Of a stretch of 64,000 nucleotides of DNA, positions 11,701 to 21,323 are shown piece by piece (position 1 is the first letter of the stretch; every line of letters begins with the position of its first letter). Made by a program: the position numbers and the translations under genes. Below the pieces are notes generated by a model, which did not search any database, was not told where the DNA came from, and worked only from the letters and a program-made list of their open reading frames with translations. Source of the DNA: Desmodesmus armatus (lineage: Eukaryota > Chlorophyta > Chlorophyceae > Sphaeropleales > Scenedesmaceae); contig VIIQ02000559.1 in the NCBI GenBank assembly GCA_007449985.2, positions 23,501 to 87,500 of the forward strand. The letters run 5' to 3'.

Positions 11701-12840
11701 TTGAAGATGGCTACTGGTAGTAGCTGGGTTTCAGAGCTGAGGGCAGTGCAGGAGGCGCACCACGCCGGCTGATGTGCCGCACGCGACCAGCTGCCGCAGC
11801 CATGCATGAAGGTGCGGCATGCAAGAATGCAAGCATGCAGGCATGCAGGCATGCAGGCGTGCAGGACAGTTGACACCACAGCAGCCGAGTGGTCTCAAAG
11901 GCACCTGCAACCTAAAGAGCGCTGCTGAGCAACGAAGATGACATGCAAACGTGCTGGGTGCTGGCATGCATGCAGAGTATGCACATGCGTCCAGGTCCCA
12001 TGCGCCCAAGCCTTTGCTGTACCTGGTGTTCATGTACCTTCCTCAAAGTTTTTTGACGCAATCCTGCAGGTCTGCACATGCAGGCCGGTCTTGCCACTTC
12101 ATCCATGAGTCCTGTTGGGATTGTGGGATGCAGATCAGGTGGTATCTGCATGCAGGTGGACGAGGAATATGTTTGGCCACGAACCCCTACGCAACACAGC
12201 CCAACATCACAGCTCTAGCTGCCGACTTGCAGGAAGGGTGCAGCCACACAGTGGAAGCTTGAAAAGACAGTCACGGAGGGCAGCATGTGGACTTGTGCGC
12301 GCGCCTGATGATCAGATGCCTGCATGAGCAACCTCAACAGGACCGGCAGCACGGGCACGTGCCTGCACCTGTCAGTAGCATCCCATCAACGCCCACCTTG
12401 TATCAGCGCCCATGTGTGACCCATCCAAGGTGTGTAGTGCTGATGCGGCACAAGCTGCCGCCACGACATGCTGCTGCTGCAGCCATGTTGGGACCAGAAG
12501 CCGGGCTCATGGCTGGCGCTGGCTGCATGGCCTAAGTGGGCCTGTGTGCTGGACGTCCTGCTGTGCCCTGCACTAGGCGCAGGTGATGCCTGCTTTGCTG
12601 CTTGCTGCAAGGTCGATGACGGGCGGTGTGCCAGACGGCCAACAGGGCTCAACCTGCATGCAACGCAAGCAGTTAAAGCACCACACAGAACCGCAGTCGT
12701 CAGCTACAACAGAGGATGCAGAAGGGTGCGACCCACTGCAGATGGATGCGCGCACGCATGGTGCTGGCTGTTGACAGGCAGGAACCATCTCAGATTGCAA
12801 ACAGCTGCCTAAGCCTCACACTGCGACATGTGTCATCTTG
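8700..12840 (-). repeat. Right arm of the large inverted repeat
   Basis: Inverted, diverged counterpart of 1-3,650. It contains repeat-family copies 3 (about 10,245-10,040) and 4 (about 12,655-12,400). Each is followed on the plus strand by a similar tail around 10,376-10,440 and 12,777-12,840, which shows that two related units sit in tandem inside the arm. The best preserved block, 10,690-10,983, keeps an open minus-strand frame that is frameshifted in the left arm. The exon-relic block at 9,156-9,061 has lost its donor: TTAAG stands where the other copies have GTAAG, GTAGG or GTATG. Confidence 0.75.
10713..10958 (-). pseudogene. Conserved hydrophobic reading-frame block, probable gene fragment
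   Basis: This minus-strand frame (81 codons) reads LQVQVALTRQQCNPLSLFAA, then FWADRYSIAAWWFVRHVTLL, and ends in a Cys/Leu-rich hydrophobic stretch that could span a membrane. The left-arm counterpart (about 1,390-1,640, plus strand) encodes the same residues, but in two frames because of an indel near 1,480. The better match here than in the neighbouring blocks suggests descent from a coding exon of a membrane protein. No flanking exons could be joined. The family is not recognised. Confidence 0.35.
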
Positions 12841-13491
12841 AACCAAAGACAACACAAATTCATCGACACGCATCACCGAGCTTGCCCCGGACTGTGGACC
12901 GCAGGTCACAGCAGGCTGCCAGCCATGCTTCGGAAGCATGCTGGGGCTTCCATGCTGCCGGTGTACGCCTGCTGCGCACCATGCTAGGGACACTTTGCTG
13001 CTGGTGCATGAACCCAACAGCATGCCACCGCTGCTGTTTGGCTGTGAAGTGGTGCTTGTTCTGCAGCTGCCCTTGATCTCAGGCAGTGAGGGAGGGATCT
13101 GAAGCGCAGTCTGCCAAAGAGCGCACAGCAGCCTGCAGCCAAGAAGTAAATCATGTCAGCGCTGCAACAGCGCAGGTACATATGCAGCAGGCTGCAGCAG
13201 CAACCTGTGCAGCTGACAGTCATGCAACTGTTGGGGGGAATTACTCAGCGCGCAGTCCGTGCAGACTGCAGTGTAGCACTGTCACTGCAAAGCTCATGCA
13301 CACGGGGCACGAGCAGCAGAGAGGGTGTCCACACCACCAGGCCCTGACTGCTGCACCCCATGGAGGGAGCTCAGCACAGCGCTGCCACTGTCAGCTTGAC
13401 CAGCCGGCAGCAGTGCAGCAGGTGCAGAAACTCAGGCCAGCTTGACTAAAGGCTGAGGGGGCTTGGGTGTTGCGGTGCTGTTTTGGCTCTG
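12841..13491. other. Intergenic, nothing supported
   Basis: There are short open frames on both strands, but no splice-consistent model, domain or second copy elsewhere in the window. Confidence 0.5.
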
Positions 13492-13968
13492 CTAGGGGGG
13501 AGCAGGCACCACAGCTGCGACAGCTGCAAGCTTGCGCAGTGGAGAGTCTGTGTGTGCGTCACTGATGCTGCCGGAGGCAGCCTGCTGCTGCAGCATGCTC
13601 TGTGAGGGGCGGCGGCTGAGGTCAGTGCAGCTGATGGAGGAGGTGCACCACTCCAGGCTGCTGTGGCAAGAGTGTGAAAGTGAAGCGTGAGCCAAAACAT
13701 TTTCATAAGGCTTGCCCTGCAGAGCTGTCTCGCCGCTCCCCAGTTCCTCCGCTGTGCAGGCTTCCTCACTGTGCTGCATGCCTGTGTCATGGGGGCGCAA
13801 CCCCACATGGTCACTCACCCAGCTGCTGCTGTGCACAGTTTACCCCCCCCCCAAACAGCCGCTGCACTCACCTCTTGCTGCCCTGACCATGGTGGACTGA
13901 ACATCGCAGAAGAGCCGCACGTAGAAATTGGCCAGCGGCAGCGGCGTTTTGCGCTGCAACAGCTGCAT
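13492..13968 (-). CDS. Small Ser-rich hypothetical protein (two exons, 128 aa)
   Basis: Model: exon 1 13,968-13,872, exon 2 13,781-13,492, with a 90-nt GT-AG intron of phase 1. The joined frame is open. The first exon reads MQLLQRKTPLPLANFYVRLF and continues with CDVQSTMVRAAR, which looks like genuine folded-protein sequence. The second exon is Ser/Ala/Gln-rich low-complexity sequence ending AAVAAVVPAPP. A TATA-like CCATATAACC lies at 14,041-14,050, about 75 bases upstream of the start. A further upstream exon cannot be excluded, because a CTAG acceptor just before the ATG would also keep the frame open. No family is recognised; it could be the 3' remnant of a larger gene. Confidence 0.4.
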
Positions 13969-14493
13969 GGTAGGCTAGCTGCACACATAGCTGATGCTGC
14001 GGCTGCTGAGACTCTCAGGCTGAGTGATCGCCAGCTGCATGGTTATATGGGGCGCCCTGCAAGGAGAAGTCGATTTGTCACAACATATATCTGTAGGCAA
14101 TGAACACGATCAGCAACACTGTGTCAGCAACAAAGCAACACCCCCCAAGTGAGGTGTGCAAAGGCTGAAAGCCTCACTAGCTGCAGAATGCTTCAACCTT
14201 GCTATCTCCCCTCCCACCATCGCACTGCGACAGCCAACAGCTGCTATTGACCAACCTGACCCATTTTCCATGCATACGCGACAAATCCAGCCTTGTCGGA
14301 TTTGAACCGACTGATGAGCACCTGCAAGGCGATCAGCTGACCCTGCCACTGCTGGTGTTGCTTTGCACAGAGGCCGTCTCATACATGCACTGCAGCGGAC
14401 GAAGAAAGCCCCGCTCTCCGTCAATCCCCGCTCCTCCCCCCTCAACCTCATCATGGGTGGCAAACTGCGAGATGCGTGAACGTGGCATGCAGC

Positions 14494-14600
14494 AGTGAGT
14501 GAGTGAGTGAGTGGGTGAGTGAGTGGGTGAGTGAGTGAGTGAGTGAGTGAGTGGGAAAGTGAGTGGGTGGGCGCACGAGTGAGTGAATGAGTGAATGAGC
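14494..14600. repeat. GTGA/GAGT tetranucleotide microsatellite
   Basis: About 25 tandem four-base units of GTGA with scattered GTGG and GAAT variants. There is no obvious gene across it. Confidence 0.9.
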
Positions 14601-14949
14601 TGGTGCTGTGGCCCTCCTTTCAGTTCCCTTCTAGGCGGGACAATGCGGGACGACAAAACACGGCAGGCGGTGTCAGTGGGTACAGCTTGAGTAGGTACTC
14701 CATTGAGGGGGTGCGCAGGCTGCAGGCCTACATGTGCAGGATGTTTGCAGGGCTCCAGGGTCACTTCCATAAATACCTGTAGGATGAAATCTGCCAGCGC
14801 GCATGCAGGCTGGTGCACTGGCCAAGTCTCTTGCTGGCGCTGTGCTGCGACAGCCCTCCAGGCTTGCTGCAGCTGCTGCTCTGCTGTCCTTGCTATGGCT
14901 GGTCAGCGCTACGCAATCCTGTCGAGCATTGGTCACTGCTTTGGGCACA

Positions 14950-16640
14950 CTTGAATCACTCACGCTGGCGAGCTGGAGCAGCAGCCTTACCTTGCGCAGC
15001 AGCGACCTCAGCAGCAACCTCTGTGGGGGTGACCTGCCAGCCTGAAGTTTGGGCTGCTGCTTCTATCGTCCCAGGCTGTCACTGCCACTGGCTCATAGAA
15101 ATACCTGGTCTGCCTTGCCAATGCGGTCAGCTTAGACTGACTGCAGCAGCGACCACTACCTACTGCTGTGTTATCATTCTGTTGCTGCTTCTGCTATAGC
15201 TGGTGCCTTTTGTGTCTCACCCTCAGTCTACCCCAGGCGCTGCTGCACATGGTTCTGCAGCAGCCCTCTCATGCAGCCCTCTTATGCGCGCATCATGTGC
15301 TGCACCACCTTCCCAGCAAGCAACAGCAACAGCGTACCTGCTGTGCAGACCACTAGGAAGTTTCCGAGCTGCTGCTGTTGTTGCTCCTGATGTCTGCAGA
15401 CGCCGCGGGTCTGCTTTGCCTTCAGGCTGCTTGCGTTGGGACGTGCCGCTGATTTCCAAACTCCACAGGTGCTGTTGCCCAGCTGGAACACTCCTGATCT
15501 GCACCTGCCCTTGACGACAGCACCAGTGTCATCCCTCACATTGCGCATGGCCTCCTGAGGCGAGATCTGGGACGGGCCAGCAGCCCAGATGTACACCTGA
15601 CAACACCCCAAAAGCACGCGTGGCCACTCTACAGTCACAAATAAGCCAAGCGCTGCCTGTTTGCACAGAAGCTCCCATGCAGTGACATGCACTGAGCTGC
15701 TGCTGCTGCTTGCTGTCGGTGCTGCGCTTCTCATATGCTGCCGCTGGGACCGCAGTGTGGGTACAGCTCAAGTTCTTCAACCAAGGTCAAATTTCAACCA
15801 AGGTTTAAACCCCATGCTAGAAATGGAAAGATGCATGTGAGGTGGTGAATGTATTTTTTTACGGAATGCAGACCCAGATGCAGAATCAGCATCTGATAAC
15901 TGGAGACTCATGGTGCAAGAGATCTGTATCTTTGCAGATCTCTAGAATTGCAAGCACTCCATTGCGTTGCGCGCATAACTGATGTTGACACAAGCAATGC
16001 AAAAAACTTACGGGCGGTTTGTGTTGCTGATTCGAGACGGTCCAGCGCTTAGCTTGCGCCCCAACACTGAACCACAACAAGGCTGTAGCATCGTCAGTGG
16101 GGTACATAGGTGGTGCACTTGGACTTCACTCCCCAACTTGCCAGCCCATGTCTCCATGATGGACTTCCACCAGCGATTCCGTTCAACCGTTCAGTCCCTT
16201 GGAGCCCTCCTTGGACCTTCCGTTAACAACGGCAGCCAAGGGTCTCCAACCTAGCTCAAGCATGCCCTCATGGCGGAGACAGGACCAAGCCGAATCCGTT
16301 GTTGCTCTCCAGGTCAGTCCGTTGCTTGCTCTCCAGGTCAGTCCGTCCCTGTCGTATGCAGGCGATAGGCACAGCTCGTTGTCCAGCAACTCGTTCTTGT
16401 TTAGTCCTGTTTTCCTCATGTCACACACAGACAACCACTTCAACTCCGTATGTCTTCCTTTTATGGCTTTGTGCAGCTCCGGAGCTGGGCAGCGGGAGCT
16501 GGCGACTTTCGACACAGCAGTCCCAGGTGCGTGTAAGCTTGCGAGTCTGGGGTGGAAGGTGCCTATCGTGGATAATTTGAGCTGCGCAGTGTGTAGAAGC
16601 AGCGGCAGGTCCGCAGCAGCATCAGACTGTGTGTCTTCAG
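14950..16640 (+). repeat. Duplicated flank, copy 1 (direct copy at about 48,240-50,480)
   Basis: This segment matches 48,240-50,480 in the same orientation. Matching blocks: about 14,940-14,990 with 48,280-48,330; 15,165-15,420 with 49,040-49,310; 15,990-16,150 with 49,840-50,000; 16,470-16,670 with 50,300-50,510. Both copies run directly into a ~177-bp satellite. A short frame around LNHNKAVAS is kept in both, but the open frames otherwise differ, so no gene is called across the whole segment. Confidence 0.65.
15505..15596 (-). CDS. Isolated exon-like segment (gene not resolved)
   Basis: On the minus strand a good acceptor (TTGTCAG) is followed by an open 92-nt stretch reading VYIWAAGPSQISPQEAMRNV and then RDDTGAVVKG, ending in a GTGCAG donor. 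The residues look like real protein and the splice context fits, but I could not join it to neighbouring exons. It may be a single surviving exon of a broken gene. The family is not recognised. Confidence 0.25.
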
Positions 16641-17560
16641 ATGGCTGGTGCAGCAGCAGAAGCCGGGGTGGAATGTGGGGGTGGCTGGCGTTGGCTTACG
16701 CTGTTTACACATCCGTTTGACGGGTCACTTGACAGCTGCCAACACAGCATCGACAGTCGCAGAGTTGGAGGAGGGAGGGGGGGGTCCCTAGGGGGTGGGG
16801 GGGGGGGGGGATCCGCTTGATACGACAGCAACAGCTGGGGTCAGTGGGGTGGGGTGTGGGGGTGGCTGTCGTTGGCTTACGCTGTTTACACATCCGTTTG
16901 ACGGGTCACTTGACAGCTGCCAACACAGCATCGACAGTCACAGAGTTGGAGGAGGGAGGGGGGGTCCCTAGGGGGTGGAGGGGATCCGCTTGATACGACA
17001 GCTGCAGCTGGGGTCAGTGGGGTGGGATGTGGGGGTGGCTGTCATTGGCTTACGCTGTTTACACATCCGTTTGACGGGTCACTTGGCAGCTGCCAACACA
17101 GCATCGACAGTCACAGAGTTGGAGGAGGGAGGGGGGTCCCTAGGGGGTGGAGGGGGGGAGGATCCGCTTGATACGACAGCTGCAGCTGGGGTCAGTGGGG
17201 TGGGATGTGGGGGTGGCTGTCGTTGGCTTACGCTGTTTACACATCCGTTTGACGGGTCACTTGGCAGCTGCCAACACAGCATCGACAGTCACAGAGTTGG
17301 AGGAGGGAGGGGGGGTCCCTTGGGGGTGGAGGGGGGGGATCCGCTTGATACGACAGCAGCAGCTGGGGTCAGTGGGGTGGGATGTGGGGGTGGCTGTCGT
17401 TGGCTTACGCTGTTTACACATCCGTTTGACGGGTCACTTGACAGCTGCCAACACAGCATCGACAGTCACAGAGTGGAGGAGGGAGGGGGGGGGGTCCCTA
17501 GGGGGTGGGGGTTCGGCTGGATACAACAGCAGCGGTTAACACGATATCAACAGCTGGGGT
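16640..17560 (+). repeat. ~177-bp satellite, about five units (array 1)
   Basis: The landmark TTGGCTTACGCTGTTTACAC recurs at about 16,691, 16,872, 17,045, 17,223 and 17,400, so the spacing is 173-181 bases. Each unit also carries a run of G and a GATCCGCTTGATACGACAGC-type block. The 218-codon open frame that crosses the array follows from its periodicity and is not a gene. A related but more diverged array is at 50,520-51,460. Confidence 0.9.
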
Positions 17561-17812
17561 CAGCGGGACGGGATGTCTGGGGGGATGCTGCTGGCTGGTT
17601 CAATCATTCAATCGGCATGGGCATATGGTGAGTAATAAGACTGTGGCACAGTTTTGGCCACAGTTCGGGGAGTGATGGAGGGAGGGAGGGTCTGGAACTG
17701 AATGTTGCCGCGGGCGTAAGCACCATGTGAGCCAGTTACAGGCAAGGGTTCTGCAGGCCAACAGGCACAATCAGCATCAGCTGGGCAGCATCAGTGGCAG
17801 CAGTATTAAATT

Positions 17813-17925
17813 CAGCCTGGGGTCCCGGCGAGGGACTGTGGTGACTTGGTGTGCTGCTGGGATAAGCAGCCACTGATGCATCATGGTGTTGCAGGTTCGG
17901 TCCCTGCTCATCCCGTACTTTGTTG
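17813..17925 (+). mobile_element. tRNA-like SINE, copy 1
   Basis: A ~110-base element shared with 54,199-54,320. It has an A-box-like TGGTGACTTGGTGTGC at 17,839-17,854 and a B-box-like GGTTCGGTCCC at 17,894-17,904. The B box lies in a perfect T-arm: a 5-bp stem GCAGG/CCTGC around a 7-nt loop. T-rich sequence follows. No cloverleaf acceptor or anticodon stem could be formed, so this is tRNA-derived and not a tRNA gene. Both copies lie a short way downstream of the ~177-bp satellite. Confidence 0.55.
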
Positions 17926-17939
17926 CTTTTTGTTGGTTG

Positions 17940-18870
17940 GTCGTGGGGTAGAATAGTTGCTGCTGGCTGGGTCCTCTGGTCGCAGGGAGTAGCATACCAG
18001 TTGTGTTCTGCATCGTCAGCGCACACCGGTCATGATGTGGTGTGGTATGTGTCTTGCATCACCCCTCAACACCTGTGCTGCTGCTGCCTTGTATCTGATG
18101 TGCGGCTGAGCCTGCTTATGATCTCACAGCAGACAACACACCCTTTTCATCAGGCTTGCATGGCTGACACAGGTAGCTGCCGGGCAAGCCCCCTCCCGCT
18201 TCTTGTGCTGTGTTGTGCCGCAGGTGCTGCTTGGGGCCAATCAGTTGGCTGGGCAGTCAACAGCAGCCAGCTGTACCAGCAATAGCGTCGCCGAGACCGT
18301 GAAACAGCAGTCAGCTGCGCCAACCACAGCGTTGGCAGCGAGCGAGACCCGTGGCTGTGACAGGGACAGAGGTGGTAAGCCGGAGGCTGCAGCATTTGCC
18401 CCCCAGGTGGACCACACATCACCATACAAAACTGAACAAGCTCCAAAGTCCAGACGATGCGAAAAGGCTGCACGCTGTAGGCTCAGCATGCTGACTGCTG
18501 CGTGTCAACTTCAGTAGCAGCAAATGCAGAATGCATGTGGGGTGTGGGGTGGGGGTTGGACTCGGGTGGTGGAGCGTCTGGGCTCAAGAGACTGAGGGCG
18601 CGAATGAAGGGTTTTCAGGTGCATGCAGTGGCTGCTGTCAGGAAGTGATCATGTGACTAGCATGGCACTGATTCTATTGGTGTGTGGTCCCATATGCAGG
18701 GCGCACGTCGCAGCTTGGCGGCAACAATGCACAGCCTGGCAGGGCAGCACTGCCACCAGGACGTGGCTCATGCCTGACAGCTTGCATGTGCGCAACTGTG
18801 GTTTGGGGCGAACACGCTGTTTAGGTACTTGCAGCTGGTAAGGAGTAAGCTGCGCTTGCTATGTGTGGCT
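17940..18870. other. Intergenic; one exon-like patch
   Basis: About 18,224-18,374 (+) is open, bounded by a GCCGCAG acceptor and a GGTG|GTAAGC-type donor, and reads VLLGANQLAGQSTAAS onward. It could be an exon of a gene ending at 19,072, but the frames could not be joined. Nothing else is supported. Confidence 0.3.
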
Positions 18871-18874
18871 GCAG

Positions 18875-19072
18875 GTGTGGCCAATGTCAGTGGTGTTGCT
18901 GGCTGTGTGTGCCATTGCTGAAGAGGCCGGGCTTCAACCAAACAGGGTGGGTGAGGACTTGCTCTTGGGTGTGGGGTATTGGCTGGAGGCACTGAGTGCA
19001 TGAGGCCATTGGTGACCAGCCTGCCTTTTCTTTTTGTTTGTGTTATTACAGCAGATGCTGCAGGATAGCTAA
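18875..19072 (+). CDS. Possible 3'-terminal exons of an unresolved gene
   Basis: Exon 18,875-18,946 (VWPMSVVLLAVCAIAEEAGL then QPNR) joins in phase 0, through a 105-nt intron with a strong pyrimidine tract, to a last exon at 19,052-19,072 (QMLQDS, stop). A TGTAA poly(A)-type signal follows at 19,081-19,085. The hydrophobic stretch could be part of a membrane helix. Upstream exons are not resolved: the nearest open block (18,781-18,837) would need a 37-nt intron and has a stop just before it. The 3' end looks right but the gene body is missing or broken. Confidence 0.3.
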
Positions 19073-19099
19073 GAAGATGATGTAAAGCTTCTCAAGACT

Positions 19100-19949
19100 C
19101 TAGGCTAGCCTGCGTTTGTCCTTGACGGTTGCAGGGCAGGTGGCAGACTTACAGTGCCAACAGCCTACACAGCAGGGCAGCCTAGCTTGCATCTCAAATT
19201 GCTTGGTGGATGCAGTGTGAATTCAGTCAGCACCTGTTTCTTCACACGTGCACCGATTGCACCTACCACCGCCCGGCCTCACAACAGAGGATGCTGCAAG
19301 TTGTCAGCACACATGCGAGCACCGGCAGGATTCAGGCGGGAAATGGGAGGGGCTGAGCAAGTTCCCACATTATCTTGCAAGCCATTGCTACTGCGCAGTG
19401 GGATTTTAGAATTGCCAACGGGGGCAGCTGGGCATATGCCCAGCATGAGTGAGGCTGCAGGACCCAAGTTGAGTTGTGCTGTATGCAGCAACTGATGCAT
19501 CATATTGCAGGGGTTCAAGGACTGGCGATGCATTTGTCTTGCCACGTTGCTGCCGACGACTGTGATGCTGTCCAGGTTGTGCCGACGGCCATGAGGGGCT
19601 TCTATTTCAGGGCGGTGCTGGTGGTGTCTAAGTGGAAATTGGGCTTGTGCAACAGCCGGGGCCATGTCAGCGCAGTTGCGGCTGGTTTGGTGGCGCAGTT
19701 ACTTTGAGCTCAAGCTGTCGGTCAGCTGTGGTTGGTGATTGTCCTTGGGATATGGCTATGGTGCCTGGCGTGCACTGTCTGTCACGCGGCACGGAGTAAT
19801 TGATGTAACCAAGCATCAGCCGACGAATTGAAGGATTGCAATCCACCTCCCCTGTCCAACCTTGTGCATTAGCACACTGCCTGAGGCAGCGCTGACTGGC
19901 CAAAAAGGGCTCATCATACAGTCACAGTATTTTGCACAGCAGAGCCATG
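19100..19949. other. Intergenic, nothing supported
   Basis: No open frame here combines splice signals, a domain or a duplicate copy. Confidence 0.5.
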
Positions 19950-19970
19950 CCTAAACCCTAAACCCTAAAA
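19950..19970 (+). repeat. Short interstitial telomere-type repeat (CCCTAAA)
   Basis: Three consecutive CCTAAA/CCCTAAA units. Similar single or double units occur at about 52,169-52,181, 52,197-52,211 and 52,273-52,285. CCCTAAA is the telomere repeat of plants and many green algae. The tract is far too short to be a telomere. Confidence 0.7.
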
Positions 19971-19979
19971 CCTTGGCAC

Positions 19980-20700
19980 AACCACAGTAGCCTGGCTGTC
20001 AGAGGAGAATCGCCACAACAGCCACAGCACCCACACACGTCACATGTGTGATACACACAGATGCACCCCTCCTTGGAAGGATTTGGGAGGAAACGCATGT
20101 GCATAAGACCCAGACATGTGTGCACACCATGATGTCACATGCAACTCCGCCCCAGCCGCACTTGCCACATGCTCCTACCACACTAATGGTGATCTTGCGC
20201 AAACAAGCAACCGTTGTATGGCATGCACAGGGTGTTCAGCACACCTACTGAAGGCATCAGCCAGCGCACCAGCATCCCCAGCAGGCCACCCTCGCGTAGA
20301 AGGGTCATCTGACCACTGTGCTACAATGCAGAAGTGCAACACACTCACGGCTGCCCTGTTGTATACACAGCGGTGACCCTTTCAAACTTGCAGACAACCT
20401 GCAAACCACACTTACACCCCCCACTAACAGCACCACCTGCATGTACTTGGTTATGCTATATGCTAGACAGCTCTGTCAACACCGTCTGACATGCAAACAC
20501 CCAGCTGTCAATTTGACAATGTTACACAGCAAAAATAGCAACCTTGATGCCTTGTTGCCCAGGCTGGGCAACCCAGACCTTCCACTACATGCTCAATCCT
20601 GCAAACCCCGGGACGGTGACCGTCTATGCAACCAAAGAAGGCACCAGGGCCCTTGCAGCTGTCGTTCAACCCCTAATCCATGGCCTGCAGCACCGCCTGT
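19980..20700. other. Intergenic, nothing supported
   Basis: There are several mid-sized open frames on the plus strand but no coherent gene model. Confidence 0.5.
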
Positions 20701-20713
20701 GTACAAGGGCAGG

Positions 20714-20993
20714 CAGCAGGGCAACAACAGCAGGGCAAGAACAGCACGGCACAAACAGGACGGCAAGAACAGCAGGGCGGGAACAGCAGTGCAGAAACAG
20801 CAGGGCAAGAACAGCACGCCCAAAACAGCAGGGCGGGAACAGTAATGCAGTAACAACAAAGCAGAAACAGCAGGGCGGGAACAGCACGGCACAAACAGCA
20901 GGGCAGGAACCACAGGGCGGGAACAGCAGAGCAGGAACAGCAGGGCGGGACCAGCACGGCAAGAACAGCAGGGCGGGAACAACAGGACAGAGG
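20714..20993 (+). repeat. 14-bp minisatellite, 20 units
   Basis: Twenty tandem units of 14 bases with consensus CAGCAGGGCGGGAA and common variants CAGCACGGCACAAA and CAGCAGGGCAAGAA. Because 14 is not a multiple of three, all frames cycle through the array. This explains the long Gly/Asn/Gln-rich frame on the plus strand and the Cys/Leu-rich frames on the minus strand, none of which I read as genes. Confidence 0.95.
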
Positions 20994-20999
20994 CAATCA

Positions 21000-21323
21000 A
21001 CAGTTGCACGAGAGGACCTGAAATCTGGGTTGCACCGACAATACAAGCACTTGCATCACCGACCCGACGGCAGCTTCTTTGTACCTACAAGCATTTTCAG
21101 CGCTGATCAACTGGTGAACAGCCTTGCCACGTCAGCCATGCAAGCTTTCTGCTGACCCTTCACTTGGTGCCATCACTGATGTGCATGTGGGGACAGTCTT
21201 GGTTTCGGGACTCTGCGCAGAAATACTCCTACTCAGCCACGCAACACAAACAGCATCTTTGGAGGTGTGGCTCACCTGACCACGCCTTGCACTGCCCACC
21301 AAGCCCCTTCGGGCACCAACAGA
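21000..21323. other. Intergenic, nothing supported
   Basis: Spacer between the minisatellite and the 3' end of the F-box gene. No clear poly(A) signal was recognised on the minus strand. Confidence 0.5.

Noticed and set aside
14494..14600. CRISPR-like short regular repeat
   Set aside because: It is a simple tetranucleotide microsatellite with no spacers.
16975..17631. 218-codon plus-strand open frame
   Set aside because: It follows the periodicity of the ~177-bp satellite and is Gly-rich by composition; no start context or domain.
17816..17920. Possible intact tRNA gene
   Set aside because: The T-arm is perfect but no acceptor or anticodon stem forms, and a second diverged copy shares the same defects, so it is SINE-like.
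18781..18946. Joining 18,781-18,837 to 18,875-18,946 as consecutive exons
   Set aside because: It would need a 37-nt intron, and there is a stop immediately before the first block.
20593..21009. Long Cys/Leu-rich minus-strand frames and Gly/Asn-rich plus-strand frame
   Set aside because: They are by-products of the 14-bp minisatellite, which leaves all frames open.
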